18,564 nt of DNA from Hyphomicrobiales bacterium (GTDB lineage: Bacteria; Pseudomonadota; Alphaproteobacteria; Rhizobiales; Xanthobacteraceae). The translations under genes were made by a program, and so were the position numbers. Location of the stretch: positions 1 through 18,564 of the forward strand of contig PLTE01000074.1 of the NCBI GenBank assembly GCA_003164375.1, in the 5' to 3' direction. The notes under the pieces were generated by a model. That model made no database searches and had not been told where the DNA came from. It worked only from the letters and a program-made list of their open reading frames with translations. This document shows positions 7,495 through 14,402 of the stretch, in pieces. Numbering within the stretch: the first letter of the stretch is position 1; every line of letters begins with the position of its first letter.

Positions 7495-7740
7495 TTACTG
7501 TCCCTGGTAGCCGTTCTGATTATGAAGGACCTTCTGATTGCTGGAGGCAATTCCGGTCTTCATCGCCCCCGCGTGGGTGCCGGGACCGCCGCTCGATGCG
7601 GCATTGCCGGCAGTGCTACCTTGCTGCTGCGACTTCGAGCCTTGCGGCGCCTGGGTTCCCATTGTTCCCTGAGCCATTGCGAAAGAAGAAGCGCCGGCCA
7701 GCAAAACGGCTGCGATCGCGAGTGTTTTCACGCCTGACAT
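7495..7740 (-). CDS. Small exported Gln/Gly/Ser-rich protein, function unknown
   Basis: An 81-aa protein with a signal peptide (MSGVKTLAIAAVLLAGASSF) and likely cleavage at AMA|QG after residue 23. The mature part, about 58 residues, is low-complexity, rich in Gln, Gly, Ser, Thr and Asn, with no cysteine and no recognisable domain; it looks intrinsically disordered. A strong GGAGGA lies 8 nt before the ATG, and a stem-loop plus T tract follows the stop, so it looks like a complete monocistronic gene. Similar short QG-rich secreted proteins are common in Bradyrhizobium relatives (memory of the group, not a search). Confidence 0.8.
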   Translation of the reverse strand: MSGVKTLAIAAVLLAGASSFAMAQGTMGTQAPQGSKSQQQGSTAGNAASSGGPGTHAGAMKTGIASSNQKVLHNQNGYQGQ

Positions 7741-7903
7741 CTATTATTTCCTCCTGGTTTGTCGTGTCCAAGAAGAACGCGCTGGCGACGGCGTCGTTCC
7801 GCCTGCCGGCGTGGCCACGCGGTTCCGCGGTCGCGCGAAACAGATTGCAAATTCGCGATAAATTATCTTTACGCGCCGCAACCCTGGATCCGGGACTCGC
7901 CGG

Positions 7904-8068
7904 TCAGCAGCAGTTCGGCGGTACGATGTCGATCGACGCGGTCGGGATCCCGCCGGCCACGACCGCGGCAGCCTCAAGCGCCTCGTCGGAGACTTCGGCG
8001 ACGAGAAGTTGTTGTTCGCTCCGATCGAGCGCTTCGGTCTGATCAAGCGCATTGGCGGTCTCGTTCAT
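7904..8068 (-). CDS. 54-aa acidic peptide with Gly-Gly motif and C-terminal Cys-Cys; possible peptide precursor
   Basis: Starts at ATG 8068 with a purine-rich GGGGAAG 6 nt upstream and ends with TGA at 7904-7906. Visible parts: an acidic N-terminus (MNETANALDQTEALDRSEQQ), the segment LLVAEVSDEALEAAAVVAGG (residues 21-40), and a short tail IPTASIDIVPPNCC (41-54). It has ten Asp/Glu against one Arg and no Lys, unlike random antisense frames in this GC-rich DNA, which are Arg- and Pro-rich. SDEALEAAA followed by Gly-Gly resembles leaders of ribosomally made peptides cut after a double glycine, and the 14-residue tail would be the core. No modification enzyme, protease or exporter gene lies nearby. 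It could also be an unprocessed small protein. Confidence 0.6.
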   Translation of the reverse strand: MNETANALDQTEALDRSEQQLLVAEVSDEALEAAAVVAGGIPTASIDIVPPNCC

Positions 8069-8318
8069 GGTGGTCTTCCCCTTTTTTGCAAGCGCTCGGC
8101 CAAACTCATCATAACGCAGCAGGGAACACTAGCACACCCCGATCTGCAAATTGGCCGCTCATTTTCGACCGTCACTACCTTGCCTAACTGAACGTGCTGG
8201 AAAAGCTCAACTGCGCCTAACGGGCGACCGGGATGTCGCGACGCCCGAGATCCCGCAGCGCCCCCTCGCCCTGGGTCCAAATTCGTCATAGACTTAGGCG
8301 CCTATCCGGGAGGGCGCG

Positions 8319-8759
8319 ATGATTAAACGAACGTCTTATTCCTTCGCAGTTTTGTTTCTTATCGGCATGATTGGCGCTGCGTCGGCCCAGACCTTGAGCT
8401 TTGCCGAAGCGATCGATCAACTTGCCGCCGCCTGCCGCACCGATCTGCAAAAATATTGCCGTGGCGTCGAGCTCGGCGGCGGCCGGTTGAAGGCGTGCCT
8501 CGACGGGCATCAGTCCGTGCTGTCGCCGCAATGCCAGCAAACCCGCCTGCAGGTCTATGCCTCCATCGCCCGGCGCATCGCGGCGCAACGCGATATCGGA
8601 GACATCTGCAGCGCGGACATCGAAAGACTATGCGGCACCTCGCACGCCGATGCGCATTTGGTCGAATGCCTGTTGAGCGTATCGCCGGCGGCGATGTCGC
8701 CGCGATGCAATCAGACTTTCACCGACACCGGCTGGCGAACGGAAAGGGCGCAGCAATGA
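8319..8759 (+). CDS. Exported cysteine-rich repeat protein
   Basis: A 146-aa protein with signal peptide (hydrophobic run at 8-22; cleavage likely ASA|QT after residue 23) and a good GGGAGG before the ATG. Two repeats are visible, each with four cysteines at similar spacing: C39, C47, C60, C72 (ACRTDLQKYCRG, LKACLDG, LSPQC) and C97, C105, C117, C130 (ICSADIERLC, LVECLLS, MSPRC). This is the Cys-rich repeat of the Golgi-protein-1/FGFR type that also occurs in proteobacterial periplasmic proteins. The eight cysteines would form disulfides in the periplasm. Function is unknown. Its stop overlaps the OmpA-domain gene by 4 bp, so the two are probably made together and may act together at the envelope. 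Confidence 0.85.
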   Translation: MIKRTSYSFAVLFLIGMIGAASAQTLSFAEAIDQLAAACRTDLQKYCRGVELGGGRLKACLDGHQSVLSPQCQQTRLQVYASIARRIAAQRDIGDICSADIERLCGTSHADAHLVECLLSVSPAAMSPRCNQTFTDTGWRTERAQQ

Positions 8760-9421
8760 AAAAGATTGACGCCGCCAAATCGACCTACGCGGCCATGGCT
8801 TTGACCTCGGCTCTGACCTTGACCTTGGCGCTGGCGCTGACCGCCGACCTGGCCAACACCCTGGCCGACACGCGGCTGAATTCCAGTCAAATCACCAACA
8901 GCCTTCAGGGGGTGAGCGACACCCGGCTTTCGCTCACCGCCGCCGAGTTGCGCCAAAGCGCGGTGGACAATGTCCGCAATTATCCGGGCCCGACGCCGGT
9001 CGGACATCTGCTGGTCATTCCGCAGCTCGACAAACTGGCGCAATTCACCGTGGAGGTTAATTTCGACTTCAACTCCGCGGCCATCAGGCCGGAGTCTTAC
9101 CGCGACGTCGGCGCCATCGCCGATGCGTTGCATAATCCGATCTTGCTCGGCTACGGCATCCTGGTGATCGGCCATACCGACGCGGTCGGCGGCCGCCAAT
9201 ACAATCTCGGTCTCAGCCAGCGGCGCGCCGAGGCCATCCGCGAGGCTCTCATCGATCCGTTCGGCGTCAATCCCGGCGTGCTGCAAGCGGTCGGCCTCGG
9301 CGAAGAGCAGTTGCGCGATCCGCAGCATCCGAATGCGGCGGTCAACCGCCGCGTCCAGCTCATCAATATCGGCAAGCGATTCTGCTTCGGACGCAGCGGC
9401 GAGCAATTCCAATGTCCGTGA
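8756..9421 (+). CDS. OmpA-family C-terminal-domain envelope protein
   Basis: A 221-aa protein; ATG at 8756 chosen because it overlaps the preceding stop (ATGA) and follows GGAAAGG by 7 nt. A longer open frame upstream is only a shadow of the Cys-rich gene. Residues 13-30 form a hydrophobic Leu/Thr/Ala-rich signal or anchor. The OmpA-like peptidoglycan-binding domain covers about 97-207: FTVEVNFDFNSAAIRPESYR, ILVIGHTDAVGGRQYNLGLS, QRRAEAIREAL, VGLGEEQL, and NAAVNRRVQLI. The TD pair (141-142) and NRR (197-199) fit the diaminopimelate-binding pattern. There is no lipobox. The short tail holds two cysteines (C210, C220). It likely tethers the outer or inner membrane to the cell wall. Confidence 0.88.
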   Translation: MKKIDAAKSTYAAMALTSALTLTLALALTADLANTLADTRLNSSQITNSLQGVSDTRLSLTAAELRQSAVDNVRNYPGPTPVGHLLVIPQLDKLAQFTVEVNFDFNSAAIRPESYRDVGAIADALHNPILLGYGILVIGHTDAVGGRQYNLGLSQRRAEAIREALIDPFGVNPGVLQAVGLGEEQLRDPQHPNAAVNRRVQLINIGKRFCFGRSGEQFQCP

Positions 9422-9456
9422 CGCGGGAGATCCTGATCGGATTCAATCGAGTTTGA

Positions 9457-9815
9457 TCAGGGTCGAGCGCGAAGCATTGCCGGATCGCAAGCCAACAGCT
9501 CGGCGATCGAGGCGATCTGGAGATCCGCTGCCGGATACTGCGCCGGGGCTTGCGGATCGCGGGCGTAGCGGCCTTGCCGCACAAACACCGTGGTGACCCG
9601 CTCGCGCCAGATGGCTTTCACCGCCGCGAGGATGCGCAATTTGTCGTCGATGATCACAGAGTGCTTCGCGGGATAAAGCCGCGCGACGTCGGAAAGTTCA
9701 AGCTCCTTGTGAATGTAAATCAACACGCGGTCATGGACGGCGCGCCACAGCCCGGAACGCTCGACCTTGCGCGGCTGAAACACTGCATCGCCGTCGGACA
9801 AGATAACTGCCGGTC
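9457..9815 (-). pseudogene. HAD-type hydrolase, N-terminal half lost
   Basis: About 118 recognisable residues: VILSDGDAVFQPRKVERSGL, then AVHDRVLIYIHKELELSDV, HSVIIDDKLRILAAVKAIW and TTVFVRQGRYA. These look like motifs II-IV of an HAD-fold hydrolase (DGD segment, IDDK acidic motif), similar to an HAD protein I remember from Rhizobiales. The nucleophile motif (DxDxT) and cap should lie to the right (upstream on this strand), but from about 9815 the DNA is instead transposase-derived. The nominal ATG at 9849 falls inside transposase sequence. No HAD N-terminus was found beyond the transposase remnant, so the gene is broken. The substrate is unknown. Confidence 0.65.
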
Positions 9816-10282
9816 GTGAGGACGGCACCTTCTCAAGCAACGACTTCACGTTCGACCGCGAGCGTAACGTCTACGTCTGCCCCGCCAACAAACTGCTAAG
9901 GACCACCGGCAATGCGGGCGCCGACCGCAAGGTGCGCTATCGTGCATCGCGGCGCGACTGCCTCCCATGTCCACTTATGCCGCAATGCAGTCCGAACACG
10001 CCCTCGCGCAAGATCATACGTGACGTCCATGAGGATGCCCGCGATCATGCCCGCGGCTTTGTGGGTGCGCCGGAATTCGAACAATCGCGCGACGAGCGCA
10101 AGAAGGTCGAAATGCGATTTGCGCACCTCAAAATCCATCACCGCTTCGAGCGGATGCGCTTGCGGGGTCTCTCCGGGGCACGCGACGAATTCCACGGCGT
10201 CGCCATCGTCCAGGACCTCAAGACGCTCGCCGGGCAACTCTGGCAGACGCCTCCCGACGCACTGGCAGCAAGCGCTATGTGA
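9812..10282 (+). mobile_element. C-terminal remnant of an IS1182-like DDE transposase
   Basis: The plus-strand frame from about 9812 to the stop at 10280-10282 reads REDGTFSSNDFTFDRERNVY, then VCPANKLLRTTG, a CPLMPQC zinc-type pair, RKIIRDVHEDARDHARG, RDERKKVEMRFAHLK and RLRGLSGARDEF. RKKVEMRFAHLK fits the R-(3)-E-(6)-K pattern around the third catalytic carboxylate of IS4/IS5/IS1182-type transposases. Only about 155 of an expected 450 or so residues remain, so the first two catalytic Asp residues are missing. No terminal inverted repeats or target duplication are visible. It abuts the broken HAD gene, so insertion followed by deletion is the simplest history. Confidence 0.75.
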
Positions 10283-10477
10283 GAGGCAGTCGCATCAAGC
10301 GTCCGACCGAGGTCAAAAAACACCCTCCTAATCTGGAGGATCGAAGCATCAAAGGTACCGATAGAGACCCATACGCCGCTCATCCGCTACTTGAGCAACG
10401 ACATCGACCCATTTCCGCCGCGGCGATCGTTTGCCTTTGGTTGCCGGCGATTATGTGCAATGCTCCGCACGAAATGA

Positions 10478-11674
10478 TTGGCTGCCAACGAAGTGCTCCG
10501 AGCAAGCGACTTTAAGCCCTTCCCTGCGCCGCGGCAGTTAGTCTTTCTGTTGCCGGCGTCGGCGGTTCTTTTGCTGGTCCTGGCTACTTTGGTTCTATTG
10601 GCGCTTGGCTATCCCGACCAGAGCAGTTTCCGCATCTACGAGGCAGCGTCGCTGGCGTGGTGGTCTGGGACCAATCCCTATAGTGCCGGCATCCACGGCT
10701 TTCTCTACCTGCCCGCGAGCCTTGTGCTGTTTACACCGTTTGCTGTTCTTGGTCCCGCTATTGGCGGCATTCTCTGGTGCACGCTTTCGGCCGGCCTTTA
10801 CGTCTCTGGAATGTTTCGTTTGTCATGGCAGCTGTCGTCGACGCTGCCATGGCAGGTCGTGGGCGCGGCGCTCCTCGCGGTCTGGTTTAGTCTCAACTTC
10901 AATCTTTCGGATGGCCAAGCCCAAGTCGTCGTTACAGGTTTGCTGTTGCATGCTGCCGCAAATATCGGACAGGCGCGCTGGCCTCGAGCCGCGGTTCAAT
11001 TGGCCTTGGCGGTCGCCTTTAAACCGATTGCAGTGGCGACCCTGGGCATGGCCTTCGTTCTGTATCCGCCGCTTCGCAAATGGCTGCTGCTGACCATGCT
11101 TTTTGTAGTCGTGCTGCCGTTCCTCAATTCGAACCCGATTTTTGTGACAACGGCATACCATGCGGCTCTCGTCAAACTGTTCGTCGCCGGCACGCCGAGC
11201 CGGGACGCTTGGCCGTGGGGAACGGATATTTCGACCTTGCTTGATGCGGTCGGTTTGCGATTGAATATTTTAAGTCAGTTTGTGCTGCGCATCCTGGCGG
11301 CGCTGGCCACGCTCTCCGTCGCCATTCGGGCAAAAAAGCTCGACCAATGGAACGCAAGCTTCGTTTTGCTTATTTTGAGCTTGGTATATTTGACGTTGTT
11401 CAATCCGCGTTGCGAGTCAGTTTCCTACGTCGCACTGACACCCGGGATCGGTTTATGCGCTGGACTTCAGCTAAGCCGCAATTGGCATGCGCCGCTGGGG
11501 TGGTTGCTATTGGTGGGAGGGGTGGCGTTGGGAGTGCAGTGGGGTCGTACAATCGATGGCTGGCTGAAGCCAGCCATTGCGCTAGGCTATTTCATTTTGA
11601 TAATCGGCGCCGTCGCTTGGCGATGCCGCGCTCAATGGCTTGGCACCGGCGCCACAGCCACTGCCGATACCTGA
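10478..11674 (+). CDS. GT87-type (DUF2029) polyprenyl-phosphate-dependent membrane glycosyltransferase
   Basis: A polytopic membrane protein of up to 398 aa, with many helices from about residue 20 (LVFLLPASAVLLLVLATLVL) to near the C-terminus. SFRIYEAASLAWWSGTNPYS followed by FLYLPASLVLFTPFAVLGP is the GT87 signature region; family members (for example mycobacterial PimE) move a sugar from a lipid carrier to a glycolipid or glycan on the outer face of the membrane. The usual Asp just before the F-x-(V/I)-Y motif appears to be Ser (S50), with D47 three residues earlier. The start is unclear: an in-frame TGA at 10475-10477 leaves TTG 10478 or GTG 10493, with no convincing ribosome site, and the first internal ATG is about 110 codons in. 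It lies just downstream of the transposase remnant, so the 5' end may have been altered. The acceptor is unknown. Confidence 0.75.
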   Translation: MAANEVLRASDFKPFPAPRQLVFLLPASAVLLLVLATLVLLALGYPDQSSFRIYEAASLAWWSGTNPYSAGIHGFLYLPASLVLFTPFAVLGPAIGGILWCTLSAGLYVSGMFRLSWQLSSTLPWQVVGAALLAVWFSLNFNLSDGQAQVVVTGLLLHAAANIGQARWPRAAVQLALAVAFKPIAVATLGMAFVLYPPLRKWLLLTMLFVVVLPFLNSNPIFVTTAYHAALVKLFVAGTPSRDAWPWGTDISTLLDAVGLRLNILSQFVLRILAALATLSVAIRAKKLDQWNASFVLLILSLVYLTLFNPRCESVSYVALTPGIGLCAGLQLSRNWHAPLGWLLLVGGVALGVQWGRTIDGWLKPAIALGYFILIIGAVAWRCRAQWLGTGATATADT

Positions 11675-11708
11675 TAGAAAAACCAAAAGACGCAGACGTG
11701 TGACGCAC

Positions 11709-11728
11709 AAAAGGCGGAGAGAACTCCG
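11709..11728 (-). terminator. Possible terminator of the Flp pilin gene
   Basis: On the minus strand, CGGAG, a TTCT loop and CTCCG form a 5-bp stem followed by CC and four T residues. It lies 48-67 bp after the pilin stop. The stem is short, so this is tentative. Confidence 0.4.
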
Positions 11729-11775
11729 GCCATAGCCAGAGCCCTCTAGCCGCCGCTCACCCAGCCACGGGTGAT

Positions 11776-11937
11776 CTATTTCAGCGATGCGCTGATCGAC
11801 GAAAAGGTTGTGTTGAGCGTAGAGCCCAGCCCTTGGACTACGGAGATGATGCCGACGGCGATGCCTGCTGCGATGAGGCCATACTCAATAGCAGTCGCGG
11901 CGGACTCGTCCGCGGTGAACGCGATAACGATTCGCAT
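11776..11937 (-). CDS. Flp/Fap-family type IVb pilin component
   Basis: A 53-aa prepilin starting MRIVIAFTADESAATAIEYG and continuing with LIAAGIAVGIISVVQGLG and STLNTTFSSISASLK. Length and pattern match Flp pilins of Tad-type adhesive pili in Alphaproteobacteria: a short leader, then TAIEYGLIAA beginning the hydrophobic helix that packs the pilus. AGAAGG lies 9 nt before the ATG. One residue is odd: the position before the processing site, normally Gly (ESGATAIEY), is Ala here, which could hinder cleavage by a prepilin peptidase such as CpaA. No tad/cpa genes are present in the window, so this is an orphan copy that would rely on machinery encoded elsewhere. Confidence 0.88.
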   Translation of the reverse strand: MRIVIAFTADESAATAIEYGLIAAGIAVGIISVVQGLGSTLNTTFSSISASLK

Positions 11938-12185
11938 TTGCGCGTGCCTTCTGGTCGCGTATTGGCCAGGATCCTTCCCGGCGTCGTCCCCTAAGCGACG
12001 TTAACTGCTACAAGTTGCGGATGCGTCAAAAGATATATTTAATGTACGGTAACGTACTTTACCCTAGTTGAGCTACCTCAGTCTTACGCTCGCAATCGGT
12101 TTTTTCGCGCGACTTATTAAATGCCGCATCAATACGCGTATGAACCGATGCTTTTCCGGACTAGCCGGCCGTCACGGCATGCGGC
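11938..12185. other. AT-richer intergenic region upstream of the pilin gene, with a short palindrome
   Basis: This 248-bp gap is clearly AT-richer than its surroundings around 12020-12130. It contains GTACG (12044-12048), 4 bp, CGTAC (12053-12057), a candidate operator about 110 bp upstream of the pilin ATG. No convincing -35/-10 pair or small gene could be assigned. Confidence 0.35.
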
Positions 12186-12728
12186 TCAAAGCCCTGCCGG
12201 CAATTTGGGCGCCATCATCTTCCTGCGGTCGAGCCTGCGCCCATCGACGATGAAAGTTCCATCGCCGACCGCGTGAATCGTCCGCTTCTCTTTGCGCGAG
12301 GAATCCACGTAGGCTGCAACCGCCTCGAGCACGACGATGTTGCGCTTGTGGACCAGGTCGACGACCTTGCACTCGATATTGGCCAGGCACTCCTTAATCA
12401 TGGGAGCATTGACGGCCTTGGCGGGCACGGCCGTGAGATTGAACCTGGCGAACTTGTCGATATCAGCGCCGGAGCAGGTCCCGATCCCGACCACCCGATC
12501 CAGCAGATCGACTGTGGGAATGGCGATCACGCACTCCCTGGTCTTTCGCAAGGCCGCGAAGGAATAATTCCACTCGCCCGTGGTGATCGCGAACACCGGG
12601 GTGAAGTCCAGCACCATGGTCCATGAGATCGTCATGACGTTGTTCTTGCTTCCGTCGCAAGTCGTCACGAGGACCACAGGACCGGGCTCAATGAGCGTGA
12701 AGGCCCGGCTCAGTTTCAACCGGCGCAT
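12186..12728 (-). CDS. Flavin-reductase-like (FMN-binding split-barrel) protein
   Basis: A 180-aa cytoplasmic protein with GGGAG 7 nt before the ATG at 12728. The sequence fits the flavin reductase-like / flavoredoxin family: an opening Pro-Val strand (LIEPGPVVLVTTCDGSKNNV), then MTISWTMVLDFTPVFAITTG, a pattern of FMN-contacting strands, then RECVIAIPTVDLLDRVVGIG and an AGxDKFARFNL-type segment (SGADIDKFARFNLTAVPAK), and IECKVVDLVHKRNIVVLEAV. Family members bind FMN and either reduce flavin for partner oxygenases or act as electron carriers. The C-terminal RRLDRRKMMAPKLPAGL is typical of the family. It is divergent from TspO with a shared 250-bp promoter region. The partner is unknown; a link with ssuD as a reduced-FMN supplier is possible in principle but unsupported by location. 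Confidence 0.85.
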   Translation of the reverse strand: MRRLKLSRAFTLIEPGPVVLVTTCDGSKNNVMTISWTMVLDFTPVFAITTGEWNYSFAALRKTRECVIAIPTVDLLDRVVGIGTCSGADIDKFARFNLTAVPAKAVNAPMIKECLANIECKVVDLVHKRNIVVLEAVAAYVDSSRKEKRTIHAVGDGTFIVDGRRLDRRKMMAPKLPAGL

Positions 12729-12863
12729 GACGCATCTCCCTGATCAAGCCATGGTCATGCGCAAGGCCGGACAAGCCGCTGCTGGTGACCGACTGTTTCG
12801 CTATCATGCCATAGACTGCCGGCCGCCGAGCACCGGCCAGGTCGAGTGGCGACGACGCTGATT

Positions 12864-12881
12864 TTAGTCCAGTCTGACTAA
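12864..12881. promoter_or_regulatory. Inverted repeat between the flavin-reductase and TspO genes, candidate operator
   Basis: TTAGTC (12864-12869), 6 bp, GACTAA (12876-12881). It lies 136 bp upstream of the flavin-reductase ATG and 98 bp upstream of the TspO ATG. Size and symmetry suit a dimeric regulator, but no regulator gene is adjacent. Confidence 0.35.
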
Positions 12882-12978
12882 GTGGGGGCACAAGCCACTC
12901 GCACCACAACACACCTGCTTACCGTTTTGAGTCAACGCCAAAACTCCAGCGCGCCGGCCGTAAGCCGAGAGGATAAAG

Positions 12979-13458
12979 ATGACGCTCCCCATCATCGTCG
13001 CCGTCGCTATCACGGTCTTCGTTCTCGGAGTGGGCGGCACGATGACCACCGTTGGGCCTTGGTATCGCGACCTGCGCAAGCCGGCATGGAACCCGCCCGA
13101 TTGGGTGTTTGGACCAGCGTGGACAGTCATTCTCGGCTTCGCCGCTTGTGCCGGAGTTCTGGCCTGGGTTCAGTCGTCCGAAGCCGGAGTGCATTTGCGT
13201 ATCGCCGTCTTATTCGGCGCGAACATAATACTGCACATGCTGTGGAGCCCGCTCTTCTTTAAACTCAGGCGGCCGGATTGGGCCATGATCGAGGTACCGT
13301 TCCTTTGGCTGTCGATCGCGGCGTTGATGGTCGCTTTGGCGCCGTTGTCAAAGCTCGCGAGCCTGCTGCTTGTGCCCTATCTGCTCTGGGTGGCCTTCGC
13401 TGCCATTCTCAATCTCAGCATAGTCCGCATGAACCGGCCGTTCGGGTCCAAGAGCTAG
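12979..13458 (+). CDS. tspO: TspO/MBR family tryptophan-rich membrane protein
   Basis: A 159-aa protein with five predicted membrane helices. Helix 1 is IIVAVAITVFVLGVGGTMT. It is followed by the family signature KPAWNPPDWVFGPAWTVILG (about 34-53), the conserved WSPLFF (89-94) and RRPDWAMIEV (97-106), and a last helix LVPYLLWVAFAAILNLSIVR ahead of the positively charged end. The family (bacterial TspO/CrtK, mitochondrial translocator protein) binds porphyrins and steroids; in Rhodobacter it tunes photosynthesis and stress genes through tetrapyrrole handling. GAGAGG precedes the ATG. No pigment or haem genes are visible nearby, so the local role is open. Confidence 0.92.
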   Translation: MTLPIIVAVAITVFVLGVGGTMTTVGPWYRDLRKPAWNPPDWVFGPAWTVILGFAACAGVLAWVQSSEAGVHLRIAVLFGANIILHMLWSPLFFKLRRPDWAMIEVPFLWLSIAALMVALAPLSKLASLLLVPYLLWVAFAAILNLSIVRMNRPFGSKS

Positions 13459-13559
13459 AGTTTAGTCATTTCCGCTGATGGTCTAAAACCGCCACGGCTC
13501 CGCTGAGCCGGCGCGGCAGTTGATGATCTTGGCCGGTGGTTATCCAAGGGAACATCCTT

Positions 13560-14402
13560 ATGACGTCAATTCTGCGGGCCACGCTGGCGTCTGTCGCCTT
13601 CACATCGACGGTCTGGTTGGCGGCGACGCCCGCCGCGGCCGACGATTTCGAGACCTGTGCGAGGACTTCCGGCGACCAGGCAATAGCCGCGTGCACACGC
13701 GCAATTAATTCTGGCCGATATAGCGACCGTCAGCTTGCTGCCCTTTTTAACAATCGTTGCTCCGAGTGGAACGGAAAGCAAGGAAGCGACCAGGCCATCG
13801 CAGATTGCAACCAGGCGATCCAGATCAATCCGAACGACGCATTGGCGTTCTTCAACCGCGGCAACGCCTATCATGCCAAAGGCCAATACGACCGCGCCAT
13901 CGTCGATTATAACCAAGCGATCCGGCTTAATGCGGACTACGCCGACGCGTTCGACAACCGCGGCAACAGCTATAACGCCAGAGGCCAATACGACCGCGCC
14001 ATCGAGGATTATAACCAGGCGATCAAGCTTAATCCGAACTACGCAGATGCGTTCAACAACCGCGGCAACATCGATAACGCCAAAGGCCAATACGACCGCG
14101 CCATCGAGGATTTCGACCAAGCGATCCAGCTTAATCCGAATCACGCAGATGCGTTCAACAACCGCGGCACCGCCTATAACGCCAAAAGTCAGTACGACCG
14201 CGCCATCGAGGATTTCGACCAAGCGATCCGGCTTAATCCGAACCAGGCAATAGCGTTCTATAACCGCGGCATATCATGGGAACGGAAGAACGATCTGCAA
14301 CGCGCGTTGGCGGATTTCAAAAAATTCTCCGAATTGGCCCCGTCCGATCCGGATGGTCCAAAGGCAGTTGAGCGCGTCACAAAGGCGTTGAGCGGTCGGT
14401 GA
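13560..14402 (+). CDS. Exported tetratricopeptide-repeat protein
   Basis: A 280-aa protein. ATG 13560 is preferred (AAGGG 9 nt upstream) because it places a signal peptide at once: MTSILRATLASVAFTSTVWL, cleavage near AAA|DD (about residue 27). Another start eight codons earlier is less likely. Residues 30-70 contain four cysteines (C33, C45, C67, C83 just beyond), probably disulfide-bonded in the periplasm. From about residue 60 to 265 there are about six 34-residue TPR units of the form A-F-x-N-R-G-N-x-Y-x-A-K-G-Q-Y-D-R-A-I-x-D-(Y/F)-x-Q-A-I-x-L-N-P-(N/D). TPR arrays make superhelical scaffolds for protein binding; the partner is unknown. Four units are nearly identical even at DNA level, implying recent internal duplication. 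Confidence 0.88.
   Translation: MTSILRATLASVAFTSTVWLAATPAAADDFETCARTSGDQAIAACTRAINSGRYSDRQLAALFNNRCSEWNGKQGSDQAIADCNQAIQINPNDALAFFNRGNAYHAKGQYDRAIVDYNQAIRLNADYADAFDNRGNSYNARGQYDRAIEDYNQAIKLNPNYADAFNNRGNIDNAKGQYDRAIEDFDQAIQLNPNHADAFNNRGTAYNAKSQYDRAIEDFDQAIRLNPNQAIAFYNRGISWERKNDLQRALADFKKFSELAPSDPDGPKAVERVTKALSGR
13848..14267 (+). repeat. 102-bp tandem DNA repeat encoding TPR units
   Basis: About four in-frame copies of a 102-bp (34-codon) unit, each containing close versions of caatacgaccgcgccatc and gcgatccagcttaatccgaa. Copies differ by a few bases, mostly silent. Array length is expected to vary by slippage or recombination. Confidence 0.85.

Noticed and set aside
8213..8304. GCGCCTAA (8213-8220) and TTAGGCGC (8294-8301), plus the 10-bp palindrome TAGGCGCCTA (8295-8304), upstream of the Cys-rich gene
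   Set aside because: Short, GC-rich and widely spaced; could easily arise by chance, with no further support for an operator.
10138..10383. Minus-strand frame containing VFFDLGRTLDA, resembling an HAD nucleophile motif and possibly the missing HAD N-terminus
   Set aside because: Most of the frame is antisense to the transposase remnant, the motif lacks the DxDxT spacing, and the rest has no HAD character; probably chance.
10283..10477. Region between the transposase remnant and the GT87 gene, searched for an IS end, target duplication or small gene
   Set aside because: Only a 5-bp CCTCC/GGAGG inverted repeat was seen; no IS terminus or credible frame.
13566..14222. 218-aa minus-strand frame with a repeating ILDGAVVLAFGVI pattern
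   Set aside because: It is the reverse complement of the TPR repeats; its periodicity follows from the repeat DNA.
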